The notes under the pieces are model-generated. The model saw only the letters and a program-made list of their open reading frames with translations. It was not told where the DNA came from and made no database searches. Made by a program: the position numbers and the translations under genes. Shown here in pieces: positions 44,795 to 54,687 of a stretch of 64,000 bases of DNA (the first letter of the stretch is position 1; every line of letters begins with the position of its first letter). The stretch spans positions 3,162,001 through 3,226,000 of the forward strand of contig JAHQIY010000002.1 in the NCBI GenBank assembly GCA_019054805.1. Reading direction: 5' to 3'. Origin of the DNA: Brachionus manjavacas (Eukaryota > Rotifera > Eurotatoria > Ploima > Brachionidae).

Positions 44795-45125
44795 AAGATA
44801 CTCCTCGTGGAGCATTGGATCATTTCTTTTGATTTTCATTCAAATGTATCTTTTGCCTTTACCCTTGCTTCTCCCCATGTCATACCCATTTCGATGAGCT
44901 CTTTCGTGATTGTTGACCTCCATTTTACTGCTTGTCGTCTTACCATACGTCGCCCTTGAGGTGTCCATTGGAGGGCCCTTTTTGGTATCCGTGTTTCTTT
45001 CATTCTAAGTACATGCCCAAGCCGTCGCAGTCTTTTGTTCTTAATGCATTCACTGAATTTGTTATTCTGTTTAGGTCAGCATTCGACAATGTCTCAGGCC
45101 CAAATATCTCAATTTTTATAAAATA
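44795..45125 (-). mobile_element. RTE LINE 3' fragment, decayed (left arm)
   Basis: The minus strand matches the 3' end of the RTE at 52,163-53,755 (the ETLSNADL, LIEMG and CSTRSE regions) but with many stops and a deletion (the block around the GHVLRMKETR region is damaged). It mirrors 62,265-62,590. It is older than the 52-kb insertion of the same family. Confidence 0.75.
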
Positions 45126-45979
45126 ACTTAATCAAAAAAATGCTCAAAATAACTAAAAATATCCAACACTGTCTTTATCCAAAGTAATCTTTTTATTGAA
45201 AAATTTAAAATTTCTCATCCAGTGGTGGTCCATGAAAATCAATTTTATTTTTAAGCTCTTTTTTTTTTAATAGAATCTTAAAATATTTTTTTGTTCTGTT
45301 TGGTTATTAAGAAACCTTTTTTTTTGTTAAAATTTAGTATTTAATTAGGATGGTATTCAAATCCTATCGGTATTTGTTTCCGTCGTTATTAAATTCTTAA
45401 AATTTTCTGGTACAAAATTCTGTTCGAATTAATTTCATTGTTAATAGATTCGTGGAATAAGTTTTGTTAGATATTACCAAAGACTAATCAAACATACATT
45501 TAAAATTAACTTATAAATTTAATTCAAAAAAGAGAAAAATTAGAATTAAAAAGCTTTAAAAAATGAGTTAATCCTTTGATAAATATTGACATATTTTGAA
45601 TTGTTAATTTTTTTGTTAATTTATCTATAATTTATTCTTTTTAAAAATGTAAAATAAATTTAAAGTTTTTTATAATTTTTAATTGAATTTAAAAATAAAA
45701 TATATTAATTCATTATATTTTTGATTCATTTTTGAAGAATAAACTTTATCATAATATTTAATTTCAAATATTTAGTTGCAAGAAACAAAAAAATGCTCTT
45801 TAAACAAAAAAGTAATATTAAATAAAAATAAGAATTTAGCAAAAAGTGTTTTTTTAAATCCTTCAAAACATCCATGTATTATTTCTACTAAGAGTTTGCG
45901 AAATATTAAAATATTGTGAAAAATAAAATAAAACTTTTTAAATTTCAAAATTTTCAAAATCATAAAAAAGTCGGTGAAA
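45126..45979. other. AT-rich part of the duplicated unit
   Basis: No gene. The stretch 45,715-45,900 (GAATAAACTTTATCATAATA and following) has another copy at 49,930-50,080 beside IF1 as well as the right-arm copy. Confidence 0.5.
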
Positions 45980-46397
45980 CAGTGCTTTTAAAAAAGGTCC
46001 AGGATTGGCTAAATTACGTAATTTTCATTAATTTTTAGTAATCTTCCGGAAGTTTACGTAATCTTACGTGAATATTTGCTGGTAAGAATATGTAATTACA
46101 CGTAAAATTACTTTAGTTTTCATTAAAAATCGTAAATTTTAGTAAAATTATTTCAAAATTTTGTAAAAACAGTCAATTTTTAAATTTTTCTTACCGAAAC
46201 CTAATTGTTTTTGGCCGTTAGCAATTAGGCATAATTTTACTAAAAGTTACGTTTTTTAAATGAAAGGTAACATAATTTTACGTATAATTACATGTTCTTA
46301 GCAAAAAAAAATATAAACGTATGATTACGTAAGTTTACTAAAAAGAATGCAAAATAACATAAATTCATCTGATTCTGGACATTTTATAAACGCACTG
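45980..46397. mobile_element. 418-bp MITE with CAGTGC ends (left arm)
   Basis: Terminal inverted repeats of about 40 bp: CAGTGCTTTTAAAAAAGGTC at the left and, reversed, CAGTGCGTTTATAAAATGTC at the right. The interior is full of ACGTAA words on both strands (TTACGTAATCTTACGTGAAT, ATTACGTAAGTTTACT) around a central ATTGTTTTTGGCCGTTAGCA. No ORF. A full copy is in the right arm (60,989-61,404); a partial copy lies at 50,080-50,276. CAGTG-type ends suggest a Tc1/mariner or pogo affiliation, but a TA target duplication is not clear. Confidence 0.8.
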
Positions 46398-47043
46398 TAG
46401 GTGTTGTTATCGGTCTAAAATTTTAATTTATTCATGGAACTTTTTCTTTTTTTGTTTTTTAAAGTATGATTTATATTTTAATACTATTTTTGATATCTAA
46501 TATTTTACTTTTTAAAATCGTTACCATAAACGAAATAGTTGAATTTAAATAAGAGTTTGTGGAGTTTGAAAAAAAATTTGAAAAATAAAATAAACCTTTT
46601 TAAATTTCAAAATTTTTCAACATTAAAAAATGGTCGGTGATAGGCTTAGAATATTTGAATTATTTACTTAGTTTAAAAAAATGTAATCACAAAAAATTAT
46701 TTTGAATATCAAGACTTTTCTATTTTAAGTTTGAAATTTTTTGTTCTTTTTAAGAGATTTTTTATTTTGATTAGGAAATTATTTTCTCTCTTTTAATGCT
46801 TGTTATTTCTCATATTTTATTTGACTCAATTTTAAGTTGAGAAGCTAATATAAATCATATTTGATTATTTTAATCAAACATATATTTAAATTTTATCTAA
46901 AATGCTAAACTTTAACATAACAACAGACGCGTAGTAAAAACAACTTATGGTTTAAATTTTCTCTTTAATGTAAAGTGACTATCAAAGTTTACATATAAAT
47001 TTAATTTAAATAGAGAAAAATTAAAATTTAAAAGCTTATAAAA
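46398..47043. other. Single copy of a unit that is tandem in the right arm, and ASS1 5' flank
   Basis: 46,400-46,640 (TATCGGTCTAAAATTTTAAT to CAACATTAAAAAATGGTCGG) corresponds to a unit present about three times at 60,160-60,988. The rest is the upstream region of ASS1. Confidence 0.6.
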
Positions 47044-48547
47044 ATGAGTTCTTTCAAAAATGAAAATAGAACTGTTGTCTTGGCTTATAGTGGTGGATTA
47101 GACACATCTTGCATTCTAGTTTGGTTAATTGAGCAAAACTATGAAGTTATAGCTTATATGGTAAAAGATAACCAAACTATTTATCCACCCAGAATTTTTT
47201 AATTACAACCTTTTAAAGGCTAATATTGGTCAAGATGAAGACTTCAATTCTGCCAAAGAAAAAGCTTTGAAACTCGGAGCCAAAGATGTAATTTTTTTCT
47301 CTTAAAAAGCTAAATTTTTTATTTCTTAAAAAAGTTTGTTTGCCTTGATTTGAGAAAAGAGTTTGTTGTAGATTACATTTTTCCTGCAATACAAGCAAAC
47401 GCTATTTACGAGGACAGATATCTTTTAGGAACATCTCTGGCTCGTCCATGCATTACTAAGTAAACTAATTCTTATATTTTTTCTCAAATATTTAAAAAAA
47501 GAGTAAATTTAGAGGTTTGATTAAAGTAGCGTATGAAAAAACGCAGCTTATATCTCTCATGGTGCAACTGGCAAGGGAAATGATCAAGTCAGATTTGAGT
47601 TGAGTAGCTTTGCGCTTAAACCTGATATTGAAGTAATATCACCATGGAAAATACCTGAATTTTATGAGCGCTTCAAAGGAAGAACTGACTTGTTCAATTA
47701 TGCTTCTGCTCACGATATTCCTTTACCAGTGACTCCAAAAAATCCGTGGTCAATGGATGCCAATTTGCTGCACATTAGCTATGAATCTGGTATTTTGGAA
47801 AAACCGGAATGTCCAGCTCCAGATAATATTTATCAAATGACCTCGAATCCTAGTGACTGGCCTGACACCGCTGATCTAATTAAAATCGAGTTTAAAAAAG
47901 GAATTCCAGTAAATGTAAAAAATTTGAGCAAATCTGTATCTTTTTCTGACCCACTTGATATAATGAATTATTTAAATGAGATCGGAAAAATCCATGGCAT
48001 TGGAAGAATTGATATTGTTGAAAATAGATTTGTCGGCATGAAATCAAGAGGTATCTATGAGACACCTGGAGGGACCATTTTATATAATGCTCATTTAGAT
48101 ATAGAGCTTTTAACAATGGATAGAGTATACTTTTGATTATTTTTTCTTTTTCTTTTAATGCTTTGAGTAGGAAGTAAGAAAAATCAAGCAATCTTTGGTA
48201 CCTAAATATTCTGAAATAATATATAATGGATTTTGGTTTAGCCCAGAAGCTAATTTTATGAGAGATATTATAACAAAAAGTCAAGAAAATGTTGACGGAT
48301 CAGTAACTGTGTCAGTTTTTAAAGGAAATGTGTATGCCAAAGCAAGAGAGTCGAATAAATCCCTATATAATGAAACTTTAGTTAGCATGGATGTAAAAGG
48401 AGACTATGAGCCTTCGGATGCTGCAGGATTTATTAAAATAAACGCTGTCAGGTAAAATTAAATAAATTTGAATAGATTTAAATTCTGAAAAAATTATTAA
48501 ATTTTAGATTAAAAGAAAATTATTTGCAAAGAGGTTCAAAGTTTTAA
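47044..48547 (+). pseudogene. ASS1: Argininosuccinate synthase, left copy with one-base frameshift
   Basis: There are six exons: 47044-47160, 47219-47287, 47335-47459, 47513-48124, 48171-48451 and 48508-48547. Introns are 46-58 bp with GT-AG ends. Without the frameshift it would be 414 residues (human 412). ASS1 joins citrulline and aspartate using ATP in arginine synthesis. Visible: the ATP P-loop [83 protein letters not shown] and [12 protein letters not shown]. In exon 4 a run of six A (47536-47541) replaces the seven A of the right copy; reading shifts and stops at 47601-47603. This is either a real inactivating deletion or a homopolymer error in the assembly. The 3' end converges on FAXC, 146 bp away. 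Confidence 0.9.
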
Positions 48548-48693
48548 GAATTTTTTTTAGCTAGAAAACTTTTTTCAAAAATTCAAAAACTTTAATTTTA
48601 AATAAATTTTTCTAATTCCTATTTCAGTTTATCATAAAAAAAAATTTAAATTCCATACGTTTTTATTAAAATTAGAAGACAATGTTATTTTGA

Positions 48694-49535
48694 TTATCTG
48701 GAACGGTCCTCCCAATCTTTCCAGTAAAGGTTTTTTAAATTTTCAAAATACCTAAAAAGAAAAGGAAATTTTTTTTTTCTCAGCGTCTCTATTTCTGAAT
48801 TATTCAGACAAAAAATTTGACTAAGGATACCAAATAAAGCTGCATCGTTTGCCGTAGGTATTTCACCAAATAGGAATTTTTTTGATTTTAAAAAATCTTG
48901 CATAGCCATCAAATCTAATTCAATAGTTTCCGATACTATAAAATAAAAAAATGAATTTTAGAAAAATAAAAACCAAATTCACCTTTTTCTCTTGAGTGAT
49001 TTGAATTAAATTTAATTTCATTTTTTAAATTTTTTCTATTTAACATAAACTCAATCCATGATAACTGGACATCTTCTTGGGATCCAAATAAATATCTGTA
49101 AATCAAAATTGATTTTGCCAGACTGTGTTTGTTAAAAACTAAGAAAGATCTAGCTATTGATTTTTCTATTCGATTTAAACAATCAGATAGGTCTTTTCCA
49201 TAGGCTCTTCCCAAATAATTAATGGCTTCATCTATACCAGAAAGAGTTATTCCGTGAAGAACTATTTTTGGCTTATTATGGTATGAGTAAAATCGAGAGT
49301 TAATTAAATTTAAATCATATGTAATACCGGATATTCTTAGCCAAGTCTCTAATTGAATCAACTCAATACTCCTACTCGGGCACTTCGAGTGAGCGTCTTT
49401 GTAGTGAATTAAAACAGGTTTATTTTTTGGAAAGATGATCTTGCTACGTCTTCGCTTAACAACAAGAATAGTTATTCCTAGAGTGAGGAGAGCTGTTGCA
49501 GACAGAATTTTAAAATTAGTCAATTTAATAATCAT
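48694..49535 (-). CDS. FAXC: FAXC (failed axon connections)/metaxin-like GST-fold protein
   Basis: The gene has two exons, 49535-48983 and 48935-48694, with a 47-bp intron; the product is 264 residues. An N-terminal membrane anchor (ILSATALLTLGITILVV) precedes a basic stop-transfer (KRRRSK). A thioredoxin-like N-domain follows (KPVLIHYKDAHSKCPS, LETWLRISGITYDL), then a GST C-terminal helical domain (KFLFGEIPTANDAALFGILS, FENLKNLYWKDWEDR). The pattern L-E-T-W-L-R-I-x-x-I-x-Y-x followed by P-T-x-x-D-x-A-x-F-G is that of the FAXC/CDR-type family. In flies it affects axon development; the biochemical role is unsettled. Reading through the intron gives only GEFGFYFSK and a stop, so splicing is required. 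It is divergent from IF1 by about 100 bp. Its last exon is partly duplicated at 57,905-58,089. Confidence 0.88.
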
Positions 49536-49636
49536 AATAAATTATGAAACAAAAACATGAAATATTTCGTTAATTTTGAAATAACAAACAAATAAATAAC
49601 TTTGAAAATATTTCTTTATTTTAAGATTTTTTTTCA

Positions 49637-49840
49637 ATGGAGAATTCTCAAGGTTATTCAACTGGAAAATACGGAGGACCCATTTGCCAAAGTGGAGGTG
49701 CTTTTGGAGCTAGAGAACACTTAAATGAAGAAATTTATTTCAGAAAACAAGATGAAATAAAATTTGAACAAATGAGAAATAAAATAAAAACTCAAAAGCA
49801 AAAAGAAGATAAAAAAGAATCTGATCAAGCGAAAACTTGA
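49637..49840 (+). CDS. ATPIF1: ATP synthase inhibitor IF1-like protein
   Basis: A 67-residue single-exon protein. The core GGAFGAREHLNEEIYFRKQD is the minimal inhibitory region of IF1, which inserts between alpha and beta subunits of mitochondrial F1 and blocks ATP hydrolysis. The C-terminal third is a charged helix (QMRNKIKTQKQKEDKKES). Two things are odd. The sequence before the core (MENSQGYSTGKYGGPICQS) lacks the arginine-rich presequence usual for mitochondrial import. The histidine pair that sets pH control in mammalian IF1 is absent. It may therefore be a cytosolic form, as nematode MAI-1 is, or miss an upstream exon. Divergent from FAXC by 101 bp. An AATAAA at 49952-49957 lies inside a dispersed repeat copy. 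Confidence 0.85.
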   Translation: MENSQGYSTGKYGGPICQSGGAFGAREHLNEEIYFRKQDEIKFEQMRNKIKTQKQKEDKKESDQAKT

Positions 49841-49924
49841 AGTTTTCCAGTAATAAGAATTCAGAAAAAAATGGTGATGTAAACAATATGACTCTTGAAA
49901 ACTTGAAAATGAAATATACAAATT

Positions 49925-50276
49925 CATTATAATATTGATTCATTTTTAAAGAATAAACTTTATTTTAATATTTAATTTCAAATTAAGTCGCAAGAAACAA
50001 AAAAATTGCTTTTTAAACAAAAAGATAAAATTAAGGAAGAAGTTTTTTTTTCAATCTTTCAAATAATCCATGTTTTAGTATTACTAAGATTTTACGTGAA
50101 TATATGTTTGTAAGCATTTGTAATTATACGTAAAATTATATTAGCTTACATTAAAAATCGTAAATTTTAGTAAAATTATTTCAAAATTTTGGAAAAACAG
50201 TCAATTTTTACATTTTTCTTACCGAAACCTAATTGTTTTTGGCCGTTAGCAATTAGGAATAATTTTACTAAAAGTT
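49925..50276. repeat. Third, deleted copy of the 45.7-46.25 kb repeat
   Basis: 49,930-50,075 matches 45,715-45,890, and 50,080-50,276 matches 46,055-46,255 (inner part of the 418-bp MITE). About 165 bp between them, including the MITE's left end, is missing. Direct orientation relative to the left arm. It also ends abruptly in AAAAGTTATGG, where the GC-richer block starts. Confidence 0.8.
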
Positions 50277-50600
50277 ATGGCTGCTCACCTATCATATAAA
50301 AAAGCCGGTGATACATTATTTCTCTTGCAATGGCTGCTCACCTATCAATTGATCTTCAAAAAATGGTTCAGTCGTTCTAATCGGCTGATTAGTGGTCGAA
50401 TGATGCTGCTGATTGTTTGCTGTAACGCATTGGTAAGTTTGATGCACAGACATGTGTTCCCTATTTCTCATTCTATCGGAGCTGTAGCCAGATTACGCTT
50501 GACCAATGCATTTTTGACGAGAGTATGTCCAGTCTCGATCTTTGCGAAAAATATAGAGTGTTTGAGTAGGTCGTGTTTAGTCTTAGTTTAATGTTATCAA
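50277..50600. other. GC-richer block of unknown origin with a direct repeat
   Basis: Composition changes sharply here. ATGGCTGCTCACCTATCA occurs at 50277-50294 and again at 50331-50348. One plus-strand frame is open for 104 codons, but minus-strand frames also read protein-like (IETGHTLVKNALVKRN, then TNALQQTISSIIRPLISRLE) with a frame break. I recognise no family; a decayed transposon gene on the minus strand is my best guess. Confidence 0.4.
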
Positions 50601-51189
50601 GGTTAAACAAAAGGCTGGTGCCGATTTCATAACAAACCGATTATTATTTTGATATAATTCTAAAAAAAATTATTACAAATTTAAAAATAAAATTTATTTA
50701 AATAATATAAATGATTTAAAAAAGTTATTTTAAAAAAACTAAAACATTGAAATGTTTAATAAATAATAATTAAAATATTTTTTTTTTCATATTATTGAAT
50801 ATAGAATGTTTGAGTATTGCAGACTTCAACAATGATCTCTTGATCACAAAGCTATTCATCAGTCTTGTATAAAATTTTAACAATTTTTGACAAATGGTTC
50901 AATCAGGTTGTCACTAATTCTTGAATTGTATTTTAAATCTCAAGAATCATTTTTCTATAATTTCATTCTTAAATTTTCAGGCGAATTATGGAAAAAAAAA
51001 GTTTAAAATGCAATTAGTATAAATAAGCCTAATTAAAAAAAAGCATGAAAGCCATATTTTTTTATAAATTTTTTAAAGTCATTGAAGTGATCAATACCAA
51101 ATTTATATTTAATAAATCGCGCCTTTTTTTTTAGCAGAATCATATTTTATTTATAATACTGTAAACGATTTAATCGAAGTGAATTAGCA
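50601..51189. other. AT-rich intergenic DNA
   Basis: No gene or repeat is recognised. Confidence 0.4.
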
Positions 51190-51925
51190 GATGGAGGAAA
51201 GGAGACGCAGTTGAGAGGAAAGGTTTATCGGAGAATGATTAGGATTTCTCTTAGGCCTTCATTAGTCCATGGATATGAGGGTGAGGAAACAAATCATGAC
51301 AGCGCTTGACTCACCCTATGTAATATGTGTAGCAGAAACTTGGTTCCAAGAAGACTATGTGCCTTCAATGCACAACTTTGTATTATATAGACGTGATAGA
51401 GCTGGTCACGGTGGTAGTGTTGCCATATTCGAACCGTAAAATCTTCAGAAATTACAAACGCAAGCTAAAAAGCTAGTAACCGACCAAGTTGAGCAAATAA
51501 GGTGTGAAGTGAGCTTTAAAAACGAGAAACCATTAGTTAAACATTAATATCGGACCCTGTGGCGAGTAGAGTTTAGTCAGAAATCCACAAAGAAATAGCT
51601 AGTGCGGATGAGATCTGGCAATCGGACAAAGTAACAGTGTTAAGTGCAAGTCGTTCTCTTAGCCACGCATTAGTTGACGCGTTGAATAACTAGTCTTTGC
51701 ATCAAGCAGTTGACATCAGTTTGCATCAAGCAAGACATTTATAGATGCTGGGAGTATTTTCTGGCTTGTTCATTCATCAGACAAGAGCAAGACTCTATTA
51801 CCAAAAAGGTGATAATGTGACTATGAATAAAAAGCTTTAAACAGCCAAAGCTTTCAACAAGCAATTCTCATCAGTTTTTGTTTAAGAGTCTGATAAAGAA
51901 AATCTTACTGATAAAATGTAAGCAC
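51190..51925 (+). mobile_element. CR1-like LINE fragment: endonuclease and linker
   Basis: With frame breaks it reads DSPYVICVAETWFQEDYVPS, MHNFVLYRRDRAGHGGSVAI, then KSLVTDQVEQIRCEVSFKNE-like text. Near 51,790-51,900 comes LYYQKGDNV, then TAKAFNKQFSSVFV. These are the start of an APE endonuclease (A/V-ETW, YRRDRxGHGGG-AIF) and the segment before RT of CR1-type LINEs. Most of the endonuclease and all of the RT are lost. Less AT-rich than its surroundings. Confidence 0.75.
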
Positions 51926-51984
51926 GTATTTTGAATTATATACAATTAAAACTTAATTTACTGTAAAAGGATATCGAATTTAAT

Positions 51985-52050
51985 TATTATTATAATTATT
52001 ATTTAGTTTCAATTTACGCCAATTCTGACGATGATAATATATATAAAATA
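51985..52050 (-). mobile_element. LINE 3' tail with CGCCA hairpin
   Basis: The minus strand has ATCGTCAGAATTGGCGTAAA followed by TAAATAATAATTATAATAAT. It is the same signature as 22,767-22,810, in the opposite orientation. Confidence 0.55.
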
Positions 52051-52057
52051 ATTTAAT

Positions 52058-53775
52058 GACCGTAATTATCCGAATTGAGTGACATATCTTAAAAATAGAG
52101 TACTCTAGTTAAGTGACACGCATGTAATAGATTCTATAGTGACATGTCACTAAATCCGGATATTTTTTTTTTTTTTTTTTTTTTTCCTTATTCACTCCTT
52201 GTGGAGCATAGGGTCATTACTTTTGATTTCCACTCAAGTCGATCTTTTGCCTTTACCCTTGCTTCTCCCCATGTCATACCCATTTCGATGAGCTCTTTCG
52301 TGATTGTTGACCTCCATGTTACTGCTGGTCGTCCTACCTTACGTCGCCCTTGAGGTGTCCATTGGAGGGCCCTTTTTGGTATCCGTGTTTCTTTCATTCT
52401 AAGTACATGCCCAAGCCGTCGCAGTCTTTTGTTCTTAATGCATTGACTTAATGGCTCTGAATTTGTTCTTCTGTATAGGTCAGCATTTGACAATGTCTCA
52501 GGCCAGTGTATCCCGAGAATCCTCCGCAGGCTTCCCGTGTGGAAGCTGTTAAGGCTTTTCCTGTCAGATTCACTTATCCCCCAACATTCACTTCCGTACA
52601 TCAATGTTGCTTTTACTACACTGTTGTATAGTTTAAGCTTTGTTTCCTTGCTAAAGCTTTTTGATTTCCATGCTGGTCGGAGTCTAGCAAAGACACTCTT
52701 TGCTTTAGCAAGTCTATTCTTAATTTCTCTGTGTGTTCCCAACGTTGTATTAATTGTGCTACCTAGGTATGTGAATTCATTTACACACTCGATTTGTGCA
52801 CCATCGATGATGATCGGGGTATCCAATTTGGTGTTTATGCACATAACTTTCGTTTTGGCTCCATTTATTTCGAGTCCAGTTGGTTTAGCGTTGTTCGCCA
52901 AGTCTTGCGTCTTCATATGCATATGTGCTTCTGTATTAGATATTAGCACCAGATCATCCGCAAAGTCTAAGTCTTCAAGTTTTGCAGTTAATCCCCATTG
53001 AATACCTCTCGCACTAACCGTAGTTATCTTCATGACATAGTCAATCAATATTAGAAATAGTGTCGGAGAGAGAACGCACCCTTGTCTGACTCCTGTACAC
53101 ACTTTGAAACTCTCAGATTTTCCTTTTTCCAGAATCACGTTACACTCGAAATTCTCGTAGAAGAGTTTTATCAAGTTAACTATCTTCTGTGGTAGGCCAT
53201 AAGATCTTAATATAGCCCACAAGGTTTCTCTGTGTATGCTATCAAAAGCTTTCTTGAAGTCAATGAAGTTAAGATACAGGGGGCTATTCCATTCCAGACT
53301 TTGTTCTATGATGTTCCTTATTGTAAATATCTGGTCTATGCATCCTCTACCTCGTCTAAAACCTGCTTGTTCTTCTCTAAGTATAACATCTAAAGAATTC
53401 CTGATTCGTTCCAGTATTATACTGCAGAACGCCTTGCTTGCTATTGGAAGCAGTGTTATTCCTCGCCAATTGTCACATATCATTTTGTTACCTTTCTTTG
53501 GGAGCCTGACTATTAGACCTTTTGACCAGTCCTCTGGTATTATTTCTTGCCGCCATATCTTACTGAAGAGGTCTTGCAATATCCCTACTGTGATACTGCC
53601 ATCAGCTTTTAACATTTACCAGAATACGGTTTAGAGGTGCTAGGTATATGTGAAAGTCGCTGGACAGGATCAGGCCAAATAAACAACAGTAGATGGACCT
53701 TCCTGTATTCTGGTACTGATAACACAAGACAACACGGCGTAGGGATAATTCTTTCAAATCCGGATAATTACGTTC
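52058..53775. mobile_element. Small palindromic MITE, split by an RTE insertion
   Basis: The left terminal repeat at 52058-52083 (GACCGTAATTATCCGAATTG, then AGTGAC) has its inverted partner at the far side: GTCACTAAATCCGGATA at 52146-52162, continued by ATTACGTTC at 53767-53775. With the inserted LINE and one target duplication removed the arms match at about 23 of 26 positions. The original element is only about 115 bp. Confidence 0.8.
52163..53755 (-). mobile_element. RTE-type LINE insertion with 5' inversion, poly(A) and target duplication
   Basis: The minus strand carries a 475-codon uninterrupted RT frame (53615-52188): ITLLPIASKAFCSIILERI, AGFRRGRGCIDQIF, FKKAFDSIHRETLW, GVRQGCVLSPTLF, the catalytic FADDLVLIS and the C-terminal ILGIHWPETLSNADL, GRPAVTWRS and CSTRSE. 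This is the RTE/BovB-like clade. The stop is followed by ATAAGG and 23 A (52185-52163). From about 53,620 to 53,755 the plus strand instead encodes part of the family's endonuclease (LEVLGICESRWTGSGQ, then RQHGVGIILS), so the 5' end is inverted. AAATCCGGATA flanks both sides (52152-52162 and 53756-53766). The intact frame, long A tail and perfect target duplication mark a young insertion. Confidence 0.95.
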
Positions 53776-53839
53776 ATTTAAATTAGTGAAATGAAATGAT
53801 TATTTGTGGCACATGTGTTTGATTATTTATTTATATTTA

Positions 53840-54125
53840 TTTTCTTGTTAAGGTCAACATTATCAATAGTCAATATAGAGAAGGTTTCCAATCAACTCCA
53901 TTGTGCAATTGCTACCTAGTAATTTTTTCTTTTCCTTGTTAAATATTTAAGCATGTCTAATACTAGCCTACGTTTAAAAAAAAAGTATTTATCATTTATT
54001 ACATATTTATTTATCTTTTCTTTAATTTACTTTATTTTACCTTTTTTTTCTTTATTTTTTATTTTATTTTTTTTTTTTTAATTCTGAGGGAGCTCAAGCT
54101 CGATACAGAAAAAAGATAAAAATTC
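53840..54125 (+). mobile_element. LINE 3' part (family A)
   Basis: GGTTTCCAATCAACTCCATT corresponds to the EGF-to-PTPL block at the end of the jockey-like ORF. It is followed by a T-rich 3' UTR and a variant tail (GAGGGAGCTCAAGCTCGATA, then CAGAAAAAAGATAAAA) at about 54,075-54,125. Extremely 5'-truncated. Confidence 0.75.
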
Positions 54126-54687
54126 AATAAAAATTCTACAGAAAAGGAAAAATGGATTTTTTATTATTTCATTCAATTTTTTTTCTAAACAAATTAAAAT
54201 ATATAATGTTTAAATATTAATTTTTTTATTGAAAATTAATATTTAAACATTATTTACAAAATAAATTTTTTTTTTCTAGCTTTTTTTGCTTTTAAGCTGT
54301 TAGCTGTCTTGTCCCAAGCTTCTTTGAATGTTGATCCTTTTGGAAAAAATTTTACAAGCCCAGCTTTTTAAAAAAATTTATATCTAACTTTTGATTTCAT
54401 TTAAAGCATATTATTTTACTTTTGATATTAAGCATTCCAAAAAACTATGACAGTTGAAAAATGTAAGAAATATATAAATCATCTTAAATATGTAAAAAAT
54501 ATTAAAAAATTTTTATTATTTTAATTTTTTAATAAAACATTTCTAGGTTGTTGAGATTGTCAGTGAAAGAAATGGTGACTGGTCAGATCATTAAATTCTG
54601 TTTGTATATCTTTTTTTTTATAGATTTTTACCATTTTTTACTTTTTTTTACAGGAATTTACCGAAATTTACGTCAATTTTTGAGGTA
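54126..54687. other. AT-rich DNA left of the foldback element
   Basis: Contains a short inverted pair (ATAATGTTTAAATATTAATT near 54,203 and its complement at about 54,233-54,253). No gene is seen. Confidence 0.45.

Larger units (their letters stand above)
43236..48880. repeat. Left arm of a large inverted duplication
   Basis: From about 43,236 to 48,880 the sequence recurs, reversed, at about 57,904-64,000 (43,387 pairs with 64,000 and 48,880 with 57,905). The stretch 43,236-43,430 is found again at 57,709-57,903. The arm carries LINE debris, the 418-bp MITE, the ASS1 copy and the last FAXC exon. The arms differ by scattered substitutions, one ASS1 frameshift, and the number of a tandem unit near 46.4/60.2-61.0 kb. 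The left copy looks ancestral because FAXC is intact across its right edge. Confidence 0.93.

Noticed and set aside
47892-48284. 130-codon frame antisense to ASS1 (and its mirror at 58,499-58,891)
   Set aside because: It overlaps the conserved ASS1 exons on the other strand and spans an intron; its presence in both arms only reflects the duplication.
52537-53634. Plus-strand frames of 130-150 codons opposite the RTE reverse transcriptase
   Set aside because: Antisense shadows of the intact RT frame; only the segment after about 53,620 is truly plus-strand coding (inverted endonuclease).
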